A DNA stretch of 61,941 bases from Lachnospiraceae bacterium. GTDB lineage: Bacteria > Bacillota > Clostridia > Lachnospirales > Lachnospiraceae. Positions within the stretch are counted from its first letter, which is position 1. Every line of letters begins with the position of its first letter. The stretch is taken from assembly GCA_910574805.1 (NCBI GenBank), contig CAJTCV010000022.1, positions 1 through 61,941 of the forward strand, written 5' to 3'. A program made the translations under genes and the position numbers. Positions 51,064-59,336 of this stretch are shown piece by piece. The notes beneath the pieces were generated by a model. The model was not told the origin of the DNA. It ran no database searches and saw only the letters and a list, made by a program, of their open reading frames with translations.

Positions 51064-51465
51064 ATGGAAAGACTGACAAAGAGATCAGCTGACGGAACCG
51101 CAGTGTGGTTTGTCGACCATGAAAAAGACGGTCTGGAGCTGGAACCCTGTGAAATGGAATATCGCCACAGTGGTATGGCGATCAGAAGGCTGGCAGAATA
51201 CGAAGATCTGGAGGAGCATGGGAAGCTGCTGAAGCCAAGATGTATTCCTGGCGATTATGTTTGGGAAGTGAATAAAGAGCGAAATATCATATCGGAATAT
51301 GAGGTTATAAGTATTAGATATGGGATTAACAAAACATTTCATTATATGTGGGCATTAAGATATGGAATATACAGTGATTTAGACGGTTTTCGGGATAAAG
51401 ATATCAATAATACTGTATTTTTATCTGAAGAGGATGCTGAAGCTGCATTGAAAACTGTAAACTAA
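51064..51465 (+). CDS. hypothetical phage protein
   Basis: 133 residues, GGAGGAACGGG before ATG 51064. N-terminal 'MERLTKRSADGTAVWF' and 'AIRRLAEYEDLEEHGKLL' form the small domain repeated in several Firmicutes phage proteins. The C-terminal half is strand-rich (PGDYVWEVNKERNIISEYEVISIRYG) and more AT-rich than its neighbours. Function unknown. Confidence 0.7.
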   Translation: MERLTKRSADGTAVWFVDHEKDGLELEPCEMEYRHSGMAIRRLAEYEDLEEHGKLLKPRCIPGDYVWEVNKERNIISEYEVISIRYGINKTFHYMWALRYGIYSDLDGFRDKDINNTVFLSEEDAEAALKTVN

Positions 51466-51506
51466 ACTGAAATTTATTTGAGAAGTAAATTTTACCGGGG
51501 GTGATT

Positions 51507-51923
51507 TTGATAGAGGTTAAGATTACAGGGAATCTTCTGAAAAATTATCGAAAATATAAGCGGGAGATTCCGTTTCTGGAAGATGAACTGGAAGAAATAC
51601 TCACAACGGATGTCGGTTTCGGGAACAGTGTCATACTGGATTATCAGGAAGGTTACCCCCGTCCCCAGAGCGTGGTCGGATTTGACCGGGCTCTGTACGA
51701 ACGCAGGAAAGGAGTGCTGGAGCACAGAAAAGCACAGGTAAAAGCAGTGGAGCAGTGGATCGAGAGCATTGAGGAAGGCCAGATCCGCTGCATCTTCCGT
51801 ATGAGGTATATAAATGGCATGAGCTGGGTGAAGATTGCGGAGAAGACAGGATATGGGGGAAGAGAGGACTATGTGAGATTACATATCCGGGACAAATATT
51901 TAAAAAAATGCAAAATCAGATAA
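51507..51923 (+). CDS. sigma-70 region-4-like late regulator (DUF1492/ArpU-like)
   Basis: 138 residues from TTG 51507 (GGGGGTGA upstream; GTG 51501 overlaps it). 'LEDELEEILTT...DYQEGYPRPQSVVGFD' precedes a helical region and 'QIRCIFRMRYINGMSWVKIAEKTGYGGREDYVRLHI', a region-4-like HTH. In this position before the terminase it probably activates late gene transcription, as ArpU/RinA-type proteins do. Confidence 0.85.
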   Translation: MIEVKITGNLLKNYRKYKREIPFLEDELEEILTTDVGFGNSVILDYQEGYPRPQSVVGFDRALYERRKGVLEHRKAQVKAVEQWIESIEEGQIRCIFRMRYINGMSWVKIAEKTGYGGREDYVRLHIRDKYLKKCKIR

Positions 51924-52055
51924 AAAAGGTCGTTTTGGTCGGAAAAGTCGTTTTATAATAAAAATGGTTCCACAGGCGGGATCAAACGGCTTATGCAGTA
52001 CGCCGGCAGAGATGTGAAGACTGCAGTGGAGCTCCGGATCAGCCGGGGCACTGCA

Positions 52056-52098
52056 GCGGGATAGAGCAGTCAGGCAGTCCCACAACGGGCTGCTTTTT
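52056..52098 (+). other. tRNA-fMet-like 5' fragment merging into a terminator
   Basis: GCGGGATAGAGCAGTCAGGC (52056-52075) matches the 5' acceptor and D-arm side of an initiator-type tRNA as I remember it, but the rest of the cloverleaf is missing. It runs into GCAGTCCC-ACAAC-GGGCTGC-TTTTT (52074-52098), an intrinsic terminator ahead of the terminase genes. Confidence 0.45.
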
Positions 52099-52135
52099 CC
52101 ATACTGAAAAACAAACTCTAAAGAGGTGGTGATGA

Positions 52136-52882
52136 TTGAGTAATGAAGAAATAAGAAATAAAGCATATGAATATTATCAAGCTGGGCTGAAATATAAGGA
52201 AATCGCTGAAAAATGCGGTGTAACTATTTCGGCAGTAAAGTCCTGGGCTGCACGATATTGGAAGAAAAAAAGTTGCAACCAGGAAGATGAAAAGTTGCAA
52301 CCGAAAAAGAAAAAAGTTGCAACCAGAGGGGCGCCGAAGGGGAATCGATATGCAGCAGGCAATCGTGGCGGATCGGCTCCTCAGGGGAATAAAAATGCAC
52401 TGACTACGGGAGAGTTTGAGACTCTCCTTTTTGATTGTCTGGATGAGGAAGAGAAAAAGCTGGCACAGCTGGTACCTCAGAATAAGAGTGATCTGCTTTT
52501 GCAGGAGATCCGGCTTCTGACTGTTCGGGAACGGCGGATGCTTCAAAGAATAGAGTCTGTAAAAAATTCAGTTGATTATTTTGCAGATGGTACGTCTGCA
52601 GATGGAATGACTTTAGTGAAGCGTCAGACAGATCTGGACAAAGATATGCGCGAGTACCAGGGGAAATTGGGACAGATTCAGGCCATTGAAGAAGCCCTTA
52701 CCAGAGTTCAGGGGAAGAAGCAGAAGGCGATTGAAGCGCTGCATCGATTTGGATTTGATGATGCCAGACTGGAGCTGGATGTGAAAAGGACAGAACTGAT
52801 GAGCAGGAAACTGGGAATACAGGAACCGGAATCAGAAGAAGTTCAGGATGTGATTATTTATTTCCCGGAAAAGGAGATTTGA
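52136..52882 (+). CDS. terminase small subunit
   Basis: 248 residues from TTG 52136, with GGTGGTGATGA upstream. The N-terminal HTH 'YYQAGLKYKEIAEKCGVTISAVKSWAARYW' recognises the packaging site. A basic, Gly-rich linker ('GAPKGNRYAAGNRGGSAPQGNKNALTTGEFE') and a long coiled coil follow. This is the phage_terminase_small architecture. It starts the late operon and is followed 6 bases later by the large subunit. Confidence 0.92.
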   Translation: MSNEEIRNKAYEYYQAGLKYKEIAEKCGVTISAVKSWAARYWKKKSCNQEDEKLQPKKKKVATRGAPKGNRYAAGNRGGSAPQGNKNALTTGEFETLLFDCLDEEEKKLAQLVPQNKSDLLLQEIRLLTVRERRMLQRIESVKNSVDYFADGTSADGMTLVKRQTDLDKDMREYQGKLGQIQAIEEALTRVQGKKQKAIEALHRFGFDDARLELDVKRTELMSRKLGIQEPESEEVQDVIIYFPEKEI

Positions 52883-52888
52883 TGGGAT

Positions 52889-54253
52889 ATGATGATAAAG
52901 CCACAACCGGGTCCGCAGGAGAGGTTCCTGGCTTCCAGTGCGGATATTGCGATTTATGGCGGTGCTGCCGGCGGCGGAAAGACCTATGCGATTCTCATGG
53001 AGCCGCTGCGGTATAAAGATGTGAAAGGGTACCGGGCGGTTATTTTTCGGAATAACTATATGCAGATATCGGTATCAGGCGGTCTCTGGGATGAAAGTCT
53101 GAGCATGTACAGCGGGATCCGCGGTGCAGAATATGTGAAACAGCCAAAGTACAAATGGACTTTTTCCAATAAAGCATCTGTGTATTTTGATTATCTGTGG
53201 CGGGATGACGATGTACTTAAATGGCAGGGATCACAGATCACCATGATCGGCTTTGATGAACTGACACATTTTACAGAAAAGCAGTTTTTTTATATGCTGT
53301 CCAGAAATCGTTCCGTATGCGGAGTGAAACCCTGTGTCCGGGCGACCTGTAATCCGGATGCGGACAGCTGGGTAGCTGATTTTATCGCCTGGTGGATCGA
53401 TCCGGACACAGGATACCCGGTTCCGGAGAGAAGCGGTGTAAAACGGTATATGTGCCGCGTAAACGATCAGTTGATATGGGCGGATACAAAACAGGAACTG
53501 ATTAACGGGGGTGCAGATGAGGAGGATGTAAAAAGTGTTACATTCATTTCCAGCACGCTTCAGGATAATCAGATACTTTTGAACCATAATCCAGGATATC
53601 TTGCGAATTTGAAAGCGCTGCCGTTGGTCGAAAGGGAACGGCTGTTGAATGGAAACTGGAAAATCAAGCCGGCAGCAGGTTTGTATTATAAGCGAACTCA
53701 GATTGGTGAGATTCTGGATCATCCACCGGATGATCTGACTGTTGTCTGCCGTGGATGGGATCTGGCTGCTACGGACAGTAAAGAAAATGTCAATGCGGCA
53801 TATACAGCAGGTGTTCTGATGGGAAAACGAAGAAATGGAAGGTTTGTCATACTGGATGTCATTAACCAGCAGCTGAAAGCCGGTGATGTGCGCAGACTGA
53901 TTGGAACAACGGCCAGAACAGATCAGGTGCGTTATCAACAGGTGCGCCAGAGGCTGCCGCAGGATCCGGGACAGGCGGGAAAGGAGCAGGCACAGTCTTA
54001 TGTATCCATGCTTGCAGGGTATGATGTGAAAGCGGTGCCGGAATCCGGTGATAAAGTAACCAGAGCAGAGCCAATGGCGGCGCAATGGCAGCAGGGGATG
54101 TTTGATGTGGTTGCCGGAGAGTGGAATGAAATGTATTTCAACCAGTTGGAATCGTTTCCGGAAAGTAAGTTCAAGGATATGGTGGATGCCAGTTCTTCAG
54201 CGTTTAATGAGTTGACTCTGGGGATGAATTTTAACATTGAAAATCTTTTATAA
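52889..54253 (+). CDS. terminase large subunit
   Basis: 454 residues from ATG 52889 (or the adjacent ATG 52892). Packaging ATPase: Walker A-like 'YGGAAGGGKTYAILMEPL', Walker B 'ITMIGFDELTHF' and coupling 'CNPDA'. The nuclease domain begins 'CRGWDLAATDSKENVNAAYTAGVLMGK', with the Asp of the RNase H-like fold, and ends around 'FPESKFKDMVDASSSAFNELT'. Length is close to normal. It cuts and pumps DNA into the prohead through the portal encoded next. Confidence 0.95.
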   Translation: MMIKPQPGPQERFLASSADIAIYGGAAGGGKTYAILMEPLRYKDVKGYRAVIFRNNYMQISVSGGLWDESLSMYSGIRGAEYVKQPKYKWTFSNKASVYFDYLWRDDDVLKWQGSQITMIGFDELTHFTEKQFFYMLSRNRSVCGVKPCVRATCNPDADSWVADFIAWWIDPDTGYPVPERSGVKRYMCRVNDQLIWADTKQELINGGADEEDVKSVTFISSTLQDNQILLNHNPGYLANLKALPLVERERLLNGNWKIKPAAGLYYKRTQIGEILDHPPDDLTVVCRGWDLAATDSKENVNAAYTAGVLMGKRRNGRFVILDVINQQLKAGDVRRLIGTTARTDQVRYQQVRQRLPQDPGQAGKEQAQSYVSMLAGYDVKAVPESGDKVTRAEPMAAQWQQGMFDVVAGEWNEMYFNQLESFPESKFKDMVDASSSAFNELTLGMNFNIENLL

Positions 54254-54269
54254 CAGAGGGGGGAGACAG

Positions 54270-56780
54270 TTGAATCATCGTCAGAGGAAAAAGCTGAATC
54301 AGATACAGAAGCAGCAGAGGGCTTCTTCTATCATTGATGGCAGTCAGGATCAGTTCCGTCAGGACGGATATACCAATATGCTCAACAAATATGGATCCAC
54401 ACAGGATAATTCTACTGCATATGAATATGATTTGGAATCTGTTACGGATGACATGGAACTCACCAGCCTGTATGAAGGAAACGGTCTGTTTGCAAAGATC
54501 ATAGACCGTCCTGCAGAAGAAGCGGTAAAGCACGGGTTTGACATTAAGTATGGAGATCAGGATATTGCAGAGTATGTAGAAGAACGGATGGACAGACTGG
54601 AGATGGAAGATCGTTTTGCTACTGCAGAAAAATGGGCGCGGCTCTATGGCGGCGCCATTATTGTCATGCTGGTGGATGACGGCCGGGGTCTGGAAGAGCC
54701 TCTGGACTGGAAAAACGTCAGGAGTATCGAAGAGCTCCGGGTATTCGAACGCTCTCTTGTGCAGCCGGACTATTTATCCATGAATCAGTTTCATTTTGAA
54801 GATTCCATGCGCAGCGGGCGGGCATTTGGAGAACCGGACTATTACCATGTATTCAGCACATATGGCTATTTTACAGTGCATCGGTCACGCTGTCTGGTAT
54901 TCCGGAACGGCCGGCTTCCGGAGCGGACTTCGAATGCGATCTACCGTTACTGGGGGATCCCGGAATATGTCCGTATGAAGCGGGAGCTCCGGGAATGCAT
55001 TACAGCGCATGGGAACGGCGGGAGGCTGCTGGAACGATGTGTACAGGCGATTTATAAAATGAAAAATCTGGCAAACATGCTCAGCACGGACGCCGGAGAA
55101 AATCAGGTGTTGAAAAGGCTGCAGGTAATTGACATGGCGCGTAATCTTTTAAACTCCATCGCCATTGATAATGATGGTGAGGAGTATTCATTTGAGAGCT
55201 TTGCCATGTCCGGCGTCAAGGATATTCTGGATGCCACCTGCAACATGCTTTCCGCAGTTACCAACATTCCGCAGACGATTCTGTTTGGACGATCGCCTGC
55301 CGGCATGAACGCCACAGGGGAAAACGATCTGGAAAATTACTACAACATGGTCGAGAATATCCAGAAGCAGAACATGAAGGCGAACAGCAGGACGGTGATT
55401 GACCTTATCCTCCGGCAGGGAAAGCTGGAAGGAAAGATTGCAGAGGTTCCGAAATATAAAGTCCGGTTTGCTTCTCTATGGTCTATGTCGGAGACAGAGC
55501 AGGCAGCAGTTGAAAAAACGAAGGCTGATACGAAGCATACGAAAGCTCAAACAGCTCAGATCTACATGGACAGCAGCGTGCTGGATCCTTCGGAGGTCAG
55601 AAAGTCTCTGGTCATGGAAGGCGATTTTGACATTGAGGAGGTGATTTCTTCTGATGATCTTGAGCTGCCTGACGATGCTTTTGATCTTGGAATCGATTCA
55701 CCGATCCATATTACAGATTTTTCAGATGGAGAGGAAAAAGCCGGCTCTGGTGAGAATGCGATGGTAAACATATCTGGAGCCGATGCCGAAAAGATGATTC
55801 AGATATCCGGAATTCAAACAGATGGAGTGGAGCCGCTGGCAGCAGCGGTTCTTGTTATCCATGATGGCAGAATCCTGTGTGCTTCCAGAAGAGGTGGAGA
55901 AGGCATCTGCGGTCCGGGAGGTAAAATGGAAGTTGGTGAGACGCCGGAAGAAGCAGCAGTCAGAGAGGCGCAGGAGGAGTTTCACATTACACCTCTTAAT
56001 CTTATATCCTTGGGCGATTACAAAGGTTCCCCAAAGCGGTATCTGCCCTGCAGGATGTATTTTACGGATCAGTTTATCGGAAAACCAGAAGCAAATGGCA
56101 ATGAGATGATCAGTGCCAGATGGCTGACTTTGCAGGAACTGTCCAGGATGCAGCTTTTCCCGCCTTTCGAAAAAAGTATCCACATGTTAGGAAAACTGCT
56201 GGAGAAAAAGGAAGAAAAGATTCCAGTCATGGCAATGGATGGCGGGCCGGGATCGGGGAACTTCGGACACGGCGGCCGGCCGGGGCAGGTTGGCGGTTCG
56301 GGAAAAGGCGGAACCAAGAGAATAGGGGAAATAAATCCGGATCATATGGATGCGGCGATTCAGTACTTTGGGGATCAGATCCGGAACAGAGAAGTAGAAA
56401 ATACAGTAGTGATTGACTGGGAGGGAAATGTATACCATGCGGTTGGAAATGTAGATGGCGTAGGGATAGATGGCGTTGGTCTGAACGGCGCTGTGATAAC
56501 GCACAATCATCCGGAAGCAAATGGGATTCTGTCATTTGGAGAAGATGATTTTTACTATCTGCGGGATCATCAGAATATAAAAGAACTGCAGTGTGTCAAT
56601 AAAGAGTATACATATCGAATTTCCATATTGAAAGATATATCAGAGGTGATATATAATGATATCTATACAGAAGGATTTAAATATGGAGAGGATTCTGATT
56701 ATGAAGCGCAGGATGCGGCCATGCGGGTTCTTCAGGAAAGGGGATATGTAAAATATGACAAGAGACGAGTTGAGTCCTGA
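54270..56780 (+). CDS. portal protein fused to a Nudix hydrolase and a JAB-like HNHP domain
   Basis: 836 residues from TTG 54270; GGGGGGAGA lies 5 bases upstream, and ATG 54237 inside the terminase lacks one. Residues 1-480 are a DUF1073-type portal ('PAEEAVKHGFDI', 'WARLYGGAIIVMLVDDG', 'IPQTILFGRSPAGMNATGENDLENYYN'). Residues about 520-650 are a complete Nudix domain with box 'GGKMEVGETPEEAAVREAQEEF' split around 550-571. A linker GPGSGNFGHGGRPGQVGGS (about 658-676) leads to a C-terminal domain with 'DWEGNVYHA' and THNHP (744-748) followed by Ser755, a JAB/RadC-like metal-site pattern. The portal is in every capsid, so these domains could enter the recipient cell with the DNA. Enzyme activities are predicted only. 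Confidence 0.9.
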   Translation: MNHRQRKKLNQIQKQQRASSIIDGSQDQFRQDGYTNMLNKYGSTQDNSTAYEYDLESVTDDMELTSLYEGNGLFAKIIDRPAEEAVKHGFDIKYGDQDIAEYVEERMDRLEMEDRFATAEKWARLYGGAIIVMLVDDGRGLEEPLDWKNVRSIEELRVFERSLVQPDYLSMNQFHFEDSMRSGRAFGEPDYYHVFSTYGYFTVHRSRCLVFRNGRLPERTSNAIYRYWGIPEYVRMKRELRECITAHGNGGRLLERCVQAIYKMKNLANMLSTDAGENQVLKRLQVIDMARNLLNSIAIDNDGEEYSFESFAMSGVKDILDATCNMLSAVTNIPQTILFGRSPAGMNATGENDLENYYNMVENIQKQNMKANSRTVIDLILRQGKLEGKIAEVPKYKVRFASLWSMSETEQAAVEKTKADTKHTKAQTAQIYMDSSVLDPSEVRKSLVMEGDFDIEEVISSDDLELPDDAFDLGIDSPIHITDFSDGEEKAGSGENAMVNISGADAEKMIQISGIQTDGVEPLAAAVLVIHDGRILCASRRGGEGICGPGGKMEVGETPEEAAVREAQEEFHITPLNLISLGDYKGSPKRYLPCRMYFTDQFIGKPEANGNEMISARWLTLQELSRMQLFPPFEKSIHMLGKLLEKKEEKIPVMAMDGGPGSGNFGHGGRPGQVGGSGKGGTKRIGEINPDHMDAAIQYFGDQIRNREVENTVVIDWEGNVYHAVGNVDGVGIDGVGLNGAVITHNHPEANGILSFGEDDFYYLRDHQNIKELQCVNKEYTYRISILKDISEVIYNDIYTEGFKYGEDSDYEAQDAAMRVLQERGYVKYDKRRVES

Positions 56781-56994
56781 GTGGAGAGAAAAATATGATG
56801 CACTGGTAAATGAATGGAGCGCAAAATTGGAAAAGCTTCCGGAACCCAAAAGAAAAGGTCTGAATTTGTTATTGCATGAAGCGGAGGATTCCAGGCCTCG
56901 TAGAGAACTGGAAAAGGAATATGTGCCTCGATTGAAAGCATTATTTGCAGAAGCAAAGAAGGCAATGAAAGTTTCTGGTGAAGAAGGAAAATAG
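56755..56994 (+). CDS. small helical protein overlapping the portal gene; possible immunity partner
   Basis: 79 residues (MTRDELSPEWREKYDALVNEWSAKLEKLPEPKRKG...), starting 26 bases before the portal stop; AAAGGGG lies upstream. Acidic/basic mixed helical protein without membrane segment. Its placement directly after the effector-like C-terminus of the portal suggests an antitoxin or chaperone, by analogy to toxin-immunity pairs. This is inference. Confidence 0.65.
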   Translation: MTRDELSPEWREKYDALVNEWSAKLEKLPEPKRKGLNLLLHEAEDSRPRRELEKEYVPRLKALFAEAKKAMKVSGEEGK

Positions 56995-57078
56995 AAAATA
57001 TCTATGAAAATGTGATGAATAAGCAGTCCGTGCAGTCTGGCCCGGGCTGTTTTTGTGTGCTGAAAGGCGGTGACGGCT

Positions 57079-58590
57079 ATGGATGACCGGAACATGAACC
57101 GTCTTCTCATGCAGCAGGTCGGCAGAAAATTTGGAAGCCATGAGGTACTGTACAGCAAATATATTCCAAAGATTCCCGCATCTGCAGAACGGGAGTACGT
57201 CCGGTTGACAGATGCATACATGGGGATCCTGAAGGAAGAGCTGGAGAAGGAGCTTCCCAGGCTGAAAGATGTGTACCGGGAGAACCGGGAAGCGGACATG
57301 CGGGAAAATCTCCGGGCTGACGGCGTGATCGACGGTTTCCTGATGGCGGCGGCACAGATCGTTCACATCATTCGAAACCGTGTGTCTGCAGAAATAGCCA
57401 GATACCAGCTGCAGAGAAAGATGGAACGGATTGCACAGCTGAATCTTCGGCTGACCATAAAGGAATGGAACCGTGCAGTGAAATCCACTCTGGGTATTGA
57501 CATCCGGGAAGATTACTACATGGGAGCGTTCTATTCTGCGCAGCTTGAAAAGTGGATTCAGGAGAATGCCGGTCTTATAAAGACGATTCCGGAAGAAACG
57601 CTGGACCGGATGCAGAAGATTGTGTATGACGGTTTTACCCGGGGCAGATCCACTGTACGGATGGTAAAAGAGATTCAGCAGGCCTATGGTGTTGGCAGGC
57701 GCAGGGCGGAACTGATCGCAAGAGACCAGACGGCAAAGCTGAACGGACAGATCCAGCAGGCGTAGCAGAGGGATGCCGGGATTACGGAGTACATCTGGTA
57801 TACATGTAAGGATGGACGTGTCCGAAGGCGTCACCGGGAGTTGGACGGGAAGCGGTTTCGCTGGGATGATCCTCCGGTGGTGGATAAAAAAAGCGGTCGG
57901 CGGTGCCATCCGGGGCAGGACTTTCAGTGCCGTTGCATTGCAAGACCAGTGTTCAACCGTTCAACCCTGAATCTCCCAGTCAATGGAGAGAGTGCTGGGA
58001 TACATCACTCCGGCATGAATGGAACCAGCAGTACCGGAACCGGAGCCAGAGACCGGCTTGGCATCATTACAAATAATAATCGGGGAGATCCCAGGTATTA
58101 CGACTTTGACGGGAAAGACCTGCGGCTTGTGGAAAGCGAGCTGTCACAGCGAACCTTCGAAACGGCTGTATGCTTTGATGAAAGCGGAAAAGCCATTTTT
58201 GCACAGCTGGGGGATGAAGACACCATCAGATTCACAAAGGCACAGCGGATGCGGATGAAAGGAAAGGTTTTGACTCATAATCATCCGCTTGGGACGCCAC
58301 CTTCTCCGGAAGATCTGTATATACTGAAAGAAAACAGGCTGAAAGAATTCAGAACATGTGGAAGGAGAGGCGCATATGTGTTAAAATATTCAGGTCAGGT
58401 AGAAAAACTTCCGGATTTTAGCATATTGAGCGATGAGTATGATGCTTTGCTTTACAGGCTGCGTCCCAAATATGTGATAAAAGCGGGGCGGGGTCTTGAT
58501 AAAGAAACCGCACTCATACTTCTTGGTGAAGAAATCTGGAAAGAGCTTGGAAAGAAATATGGAGTTATTCTGGAGTTTGAAAAGAGGTAG
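57079..58590 (+). pseudogene. MuF head-morphogenesis protein with C-terminal JAB-like domain, split by an amber codon
   Basis: ATG 57079 follows GGCGGTGA. The first 228 residues form the MuF helical domain up to 'LIARDQTAKLNGQIQQA'. TAG 57763-57765 stops it, but the same frame continues with 'QRDAGITEYIWYTCKDGRVRRRHRELDG' and the Cys/His end of MuF ('CHPGQDFQCRC'), then a linker and 'VLTHNHPLGTPPSPEDLYILKEN', an HxHP...SxxD JAB/RadC motif, ending at TAG 58590. A CAG-to-TAG change explains the stop. Restored length would be 503 residues. MuF proteins with C-terminal toxin domains are known phage-borne polymorphic toxins. Confidence 0.88.
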
Positions 58591-58595
58591 TGGGA

Positions 58596-58772
58596 ATGAT
58601 TCAGGTTATTGATGAGTACAAACTTAATCTTTATGGTATTTGTGTTGGATGCAGACATTGTAAGACGAGAAACGATGCGTCCCGCTATTGCATTGCACAT
58701 CCGAAAAAGCTTCCACCAGAGATATGGAACGCAGAAGGTGCGGAGTGTCCGTATTTTGAGGAAAGAGAATAA
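58596..58772 (+). CDS. small Cys-rich protein after the MuF gene; possible immunity partner
   Basis: 58 residues from ATG 58596 (GAGG 8 bases upstream). Cys pairs in 'GICVGCRHCKTRNDASRYCIAHP' and 'ECPYF' could bind zinc or iron-sulfur. It starts 5 bases after the MuF stop, as a cognate immunity gene would. Not recognised as a family; role inferred from position. Confidence 0.65.
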   Translation: MIQVIDEYKLNLYGICVGCRHCKTRNDASRYCIAHPKKLPPEIWNAEGAECPYFEERE

Positions 58773-58837
58773 TCACCTGTAATGAGCCGCCGTCAACGAT
58801 GACCGGTGGTTTTTTGTTGCAGAGAATGGAGGAAAAG

Positions 58838-59065
58838 ATGATTGATTTAAACAGGAAGGGCTACCCAAACAAAGCACTGAACATTCTTAATGAGCTGAAA
58901 GGAATGGAGATAGAAGAGGCTCAGGAAATGCTTGACTGGTGCAGAGAGCGTTTACTGCACCAGCCAAGTTCAGGGTGGTCGATATACGCGACTGATGATA
59001 ATAGACGGTGTACGTTTATAGCAGATTCTCAATGTCCGGGTCAGGACCTCTGTAAGCTGCTTTAA
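58838..59065 (+). CDS. small helical protein, 3' end overlapped by an antisense gene
   Basis: 75 residues from ATG 58838 (GGAGGAAAAG upstream). 'YPNKALNILNELKGMEIEEAQEMLDWCRERLLHQ' is helical. The last 16 codons are antisense to the minus-strand gene below, so the C-terminus may be non-native. Function unknown. Confidence 0.55.
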   Translation: MIDLNRKGYPNKALNILNELKGMEIEEAQEMLDWCRERLLHQPSSGWSIYATDDNRRCTFIADSQCPGQDLCKLL

Positions 59066-59177
59066 TCTGTTCCCGTGTTTCTCTGTACAGCTCTACATAT
59101 TCAGCGGCAGAACCTGTGTTTTTTCCGCTGATAAACTGCAGAGTGAGCATTTCGATTACAAAATCGTCTTTGGACAT
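59016..59177 (-). CDS. 53-residue minus-strand gene inside the head module
   Basis: MSKDDFVIEMLTLQFISGKN...YRETREQIKAAYRGPDP, with AAAGGAG 8 bases before ATG 59177 and an upstream non-coding gap. It is the only gene on the minus strand in the late region. A single helix-rich domain of this size may be a lysogenic regulator or antitoxin. Confidence 0.6.
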   Translation of the reverse strand: MSKDDFVIEMLTLQFISGKNTGSAAEYVELYRETREQIKAAYRGPDPDIENLL

Positions 59178-59336
59178 GGTTTTGGTCTCCTTTCTTTTGT
59201 ACTCGGCGCTGGCACGTCTGTATGGACATTATAGGAGATAAGGGATCGATGCTGCAAGATAAAACAGCAGAAATATTTTAGATGGAGAGCACCTGTTATG
59301 GGTGCTCTTTTTGATACGGAAAAGGAGATGATTCAA

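Noticed and set aside
57763-57765. Amber codon reassigned as an amino acid by the phage
   Set aside because: Other phage genes end normally at TAG (38939-39109, 48242-49831), and the only phage tRNA has anticodon CAT, not CTA.
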